Positions 61,960 to 64,000 of a stretch of DNA of 64,000 bases are shown piece after piece (position 1 is the first letter of the stretch; every line of letters starts with the position of its first letter). The position numbers were made by a program, and so were the translations under genes. Under the pieces are notes generated by a model. That model was not told the origin of the DNA and made no database searches. It worked only from the letters and a program-made list of their open reading frames with translations. The stretch comes from VXPQ01 sp965223485 (lineage in GTDB: Bacteria > Bacteroidota > Rhodothermia > Rhodothermales > VXPQ01), in contig OZ244993.1 of assembly GCA_965223485.1 (NCBI GenBank), positions 930,001 to 994,000 of the forward strand, written 5' to 3'.

Positions 61960-63870
61960 TCAAGTAGCAACGGACAAGGCAGACTGCTTCCTTACCGGGC
62001 GCTTCCGCAGCATCACCAGAAGCACCGACACGTCCGCCGGGCTGACTCCGCTGATGCGCGACGCCTGCCCCAGATTGTCCGGCCGGATTTTCGATAATTT
62101 CTCCCGCGCTTCCAGCGTGATATGATCGATGGCTTCGTAATCGAAATCGTCCGGCAGGCGAAGCGATTCCATCTCTTCCATCTTCCGCACCAGGTCGCGT
62201 TCGCGGTCGAGATATCCCTCGTACCGCAGATCTATCTCGACTTGCCGTGCTGCAGATTCCGGCCCCGGCGCCGGCGTTACCAGTTCCTCCTTGCGGCCTA
62301 TATGATCCAGCAGGTCGTCGAGCGAGACCTGCGGACGCTTCGCCAGTTGCACAAGGCGTTCGGGACGCCGGACAGCGTCCGTGCCCACCTGCTCCAGATA
62401 AGCGTTCACTGCGCCAGGCGATACGGTCGTCGCCTCGATGGCCTCCCGCGTCGCCTCGATCGCATGTTGCCGGGCCCGCATCCGCTCGTAGCGGGCATCT
62501 GTCGCCAGACCCAGCGTATGACCCAGCGCCGTCAGGCGTCGATCGGCATTGTCCTGCCGCAAGAGCAGCCGGTGTTCGGCCCGCGAAGTAAACATGCGGT
62601 AGGGTTCGTCCGTGCCCTTGGCCACCAGGTCATCGATGAGCACGCCAATGTAGGCCTCCGACCGTTTCAGGACGACCGGGTCTTCGCGCCGCAAGTACCG
62701 CGCCGCATTGATCCCGGCCATGAGACCCTGGGCGCCGGCTTCCTCGTAGCCCGTCGTGCCATTGATCTGCCCGGCGAAAAACAATCCCCGGACCCGCTTC
62801 GTCTCCAGGCTGTACCGTATTTGATACGGAGGGAAATAATCGTATTCGATAGCGTAGCCGGGACGCAGCATATGCACCTGTTCGAGACCGACCACGTTGC
62901 GTAGCGCCGCGAACTGCACCTCTTCAGGCAGGCTCGTCGAAAAGCCGTTCACATACACTTCGTAGGTATTCCGCCCTTCCGGCTCCAGAAATAGCTGGTG
63001 GCGGTCTTTTCCGGCAAATCGATCGATCTTGTCCTCGATCGACGGGCAATACCGGGGCCCGGCGCCCTCGATCCGCCCGGCGAACATGGGACTCCGATCG
63101 AACCCTTCCCGCAGCGCGTCATGCACCTCGGGGGACGTATAGGCAATCCAGCAACTTACCTGATCTTCCGGAAGCCGATCGGTAAGAAAAGAAAACGGCG
63201 CTGCCGCCGGATCGCCCGGTTGTTCCTCCAGCCGATCGTAGTCGATGGTGCGCCCGTCAATGCGCGGAGGGGTGCCCGTCTTAAGGCGCCCGCTCTCAAA
63301 ACCGAGCTTTTCGAGACACGCGGTCAACCCGGTCGAGGCGCGTTCGCCTATGCGCCCGCCCCCGTATTGACGTTCCCCGATATGAATGACGCCGTTCATA
63401 AAGGTGCCGCTGGTCAGAATGACCGCCGGGGCATGAAACGTCTGCCCGATTTGCGTACGTATGCCCGTCACCCGACCCTGCTCCGTACACACATCGACAG
63501 CCATATCGGCCCGCATGAACAGGCCGGGGATGTGCTCCAGCTCTTCCCGAACCGCCGCCGCATAAGCTACCCGGTCGCACTGCGCGCGCGGCCCCTGCAC
63601 GGCGGGGCCTCTTCGCTGGTTCAGCATCCGAAACTGTATGCCGGCGCGATCGGTCACCTTGCCCATGACGCCGCCAAGCGCATCGATCTCACGGACAATA
63701 TGCCCCTTGCCGATGCCGCCGATGGCCGGATTGCACGACATCTGCCCGATGGTTTGCAGGTTCATGGTGACCAGCAATGTGCGAGCGCCCATACGCGCGG
63801 CAGCCGCAGCCGCCTCGGTCCCGGCGTGCCCTCCGCCAACCACAATGACATCGTACTCAAAAGGGTGCAT
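61960..63870 (-). CDS. mnmG: tRNA uridine-34 carboxymethylaminomethyl enzyme MnmG
   Basis: ATG at 63870 (MHPFEYDVIVVGGGHAGTEA) gives 636 residues, the usual length; upstream in-frame codons do not match the family. The FAD-binding GGGHAGTEAA is at residues 12-21. Other blocks are CNPAIGGIGKGHIVREIDAL, QFRMLNQRRGPAVQGPRAQC, the GTFMNGVIHIGE strand, FAGQINGTTGYEEAGAQGL and the C-terminal YEGYLDRERD...LP. With MnmE it modifies wobble uridines of tRNAs. The complete gene is followed by rsmG. Confidence 0.96.
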   Translation of the reverse strand: MHPFEYDVIVVGGGHAGTEAAAAAARMGARTLLVTMNLQTIGQMSCNPAIGGIGKGHIVREIDALGGVMGKVTDRAGIQFRMLNQRRGPAVQGPRAQCDRVAYAAAVREELEHIPGLFMRADMAVDVCTEQGRVTGIRTQIGQTFHAPAVILTSGTFMNGVIHIGERQYGGGRIGERASTGLTACLEKLGFESGRLKTGTPPRIDGRTIDYDRLEEQPGDPAAAPFSFLTDRLPEDQVSCWIAYTSPEVHDALREGFDRSPMFAGRIEGAGPRYCPSIEDKIDRFAGKDRHQLFLEPEGRNTYEVYVNGFSTSLPEEVQFAALRNVVGLEQVHMLRPGYAIEYDYFPPYQIRYSLETKRVRGLFFAGQINGTTGYEEAGAQGLMAGINAARYLRREDPVVLKRSEAYIGVLIDDLVAKGTDEPYRMFTSRAEHRLLLRQDNADRRLTALGHTLGLATDARYERMRARQHAIEATREAIEATTVSPGAVNAYLEQVGTDAVRRPERLVQLAKRPQVSLDDLLDHIGRKEELVTPAPGPESAARQVEIDLRYEGYLDRERDLVRKMEEMESLRLPDDFDYEAIDHITLEAREKLSKIRPDNLGQASRISGVSPADVSVLLVMLRKRPVRKQSALSVAT

Positions 63871-64000
63871 GGTTCCGGTTTTCAATAATGCCCCGTCCTG
63901 TGTAACCGCGGAAACGCTGACTTGTGTGTAAAGAAACGACAGGGGACGGGCAATGGCTCCCACCGTCTATTTTCCTATACAGAACCGGGAGAAAATCTGA
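63871..64000. other. window edge, no gene seen
   Basis: 130 bp upstream of mnmG with a GTGTGTAAAG..TTTCCTATACAG stretch. I see no clear promoter or gene. Confidence 0.3.

Noticed and set aside
1..64000. tRNA or rRNA genes
   Set aside because: I found no T-loop GGTTCRA-type signature with a matching acceptor stem; absence by eye is not proof.

Overview
The window looks like an origin-proximal chromosome segment of a Bacteroidota-lineage bacterium, most likely Rhodothermales/Balneolales-like. The evidence is a type IX secretion (T9SS) sorting domain of the NYPNPFNP...G.YVYRL type, a BatA/VWA protein, a SusC/TonB-receptor-like barrel fragment and GC-rich housekeeping genes. No rRNA or tRNA gene was recognised. 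The assignment is inference from gene content only.

Housekeeping genes form conserved blocks: hflX (1.2-2.6 kb); a BatA/VWA protein and a hipBA toxin-antitoxin pair (12.3-16.1 kb); metF-metH, uvrA and two glycosyltransferases on the plus strand (19-29.1 kb); a minus-strand envelope cluster of MMPL transporter, DUF3047 protein, flippase-like protein and glycosyltransferase (29.1-34.9 kb); a MaoC hydratase, recF and murQ (35-37.9 kb); and a LOG-family protein, mfd, rsmG and mnmG (56.3-63.9 kb). Two parS-like sites bracket recF-murQ. An AT-rich stretch with DnaA-box-like 9-mers follows murQ, so replication or segregation may be organised here.

Between these blocks lie accessory islands. Island 1 (2.8-12.3 kb) holds a truncated DUF3500 gene, small terminal-inverted-repeat (TIR) elements, decayed surface-protein ends, an LRR surface-protein gene cut by an IS481-family element with a clean 6-bp duplication, and a 3.16-kb TIR-bounded unit. 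That unit carries an IS3 remnant, a HEPN-type gene and a frameshifted membrane DUF4041/GIY-YIG nuclease gene that resembles SNIPE-type phage defence. Island 2 (16.2-18.9 kb) holds broken helix-turn-helix genes, a small lipoprotein and a 347-bp TIR element. Island 3 (37.9-41.8 kb) looks like modules separated by a repeated ~22-bp motif: a MazF-like toxin-antitoxin operon, a methyltransferase/restriction fragment, and a membrane protein with an XRE regulator. Island 4 (41.8-56.2 kb) holds a 3,434-residue Ig-repeat surface protein with very recent internal duplications, a TonB-receptor fragment, a Tn3 transposase fragment and a PadR-controlled membrane-protein locus.

The most unusual pattern is a dispersed family of repeats centred on the palindrome TGTTTGCGCGCAAACA. 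Three recognisable flanking arms are joined in all three pairings at that core, and some arms end in the same TIR (TGTAAAACGACAGCAA...). A second shared signal is a ~170-bp leader with a conserved mini-ORF in front of both large surface-protein genes.
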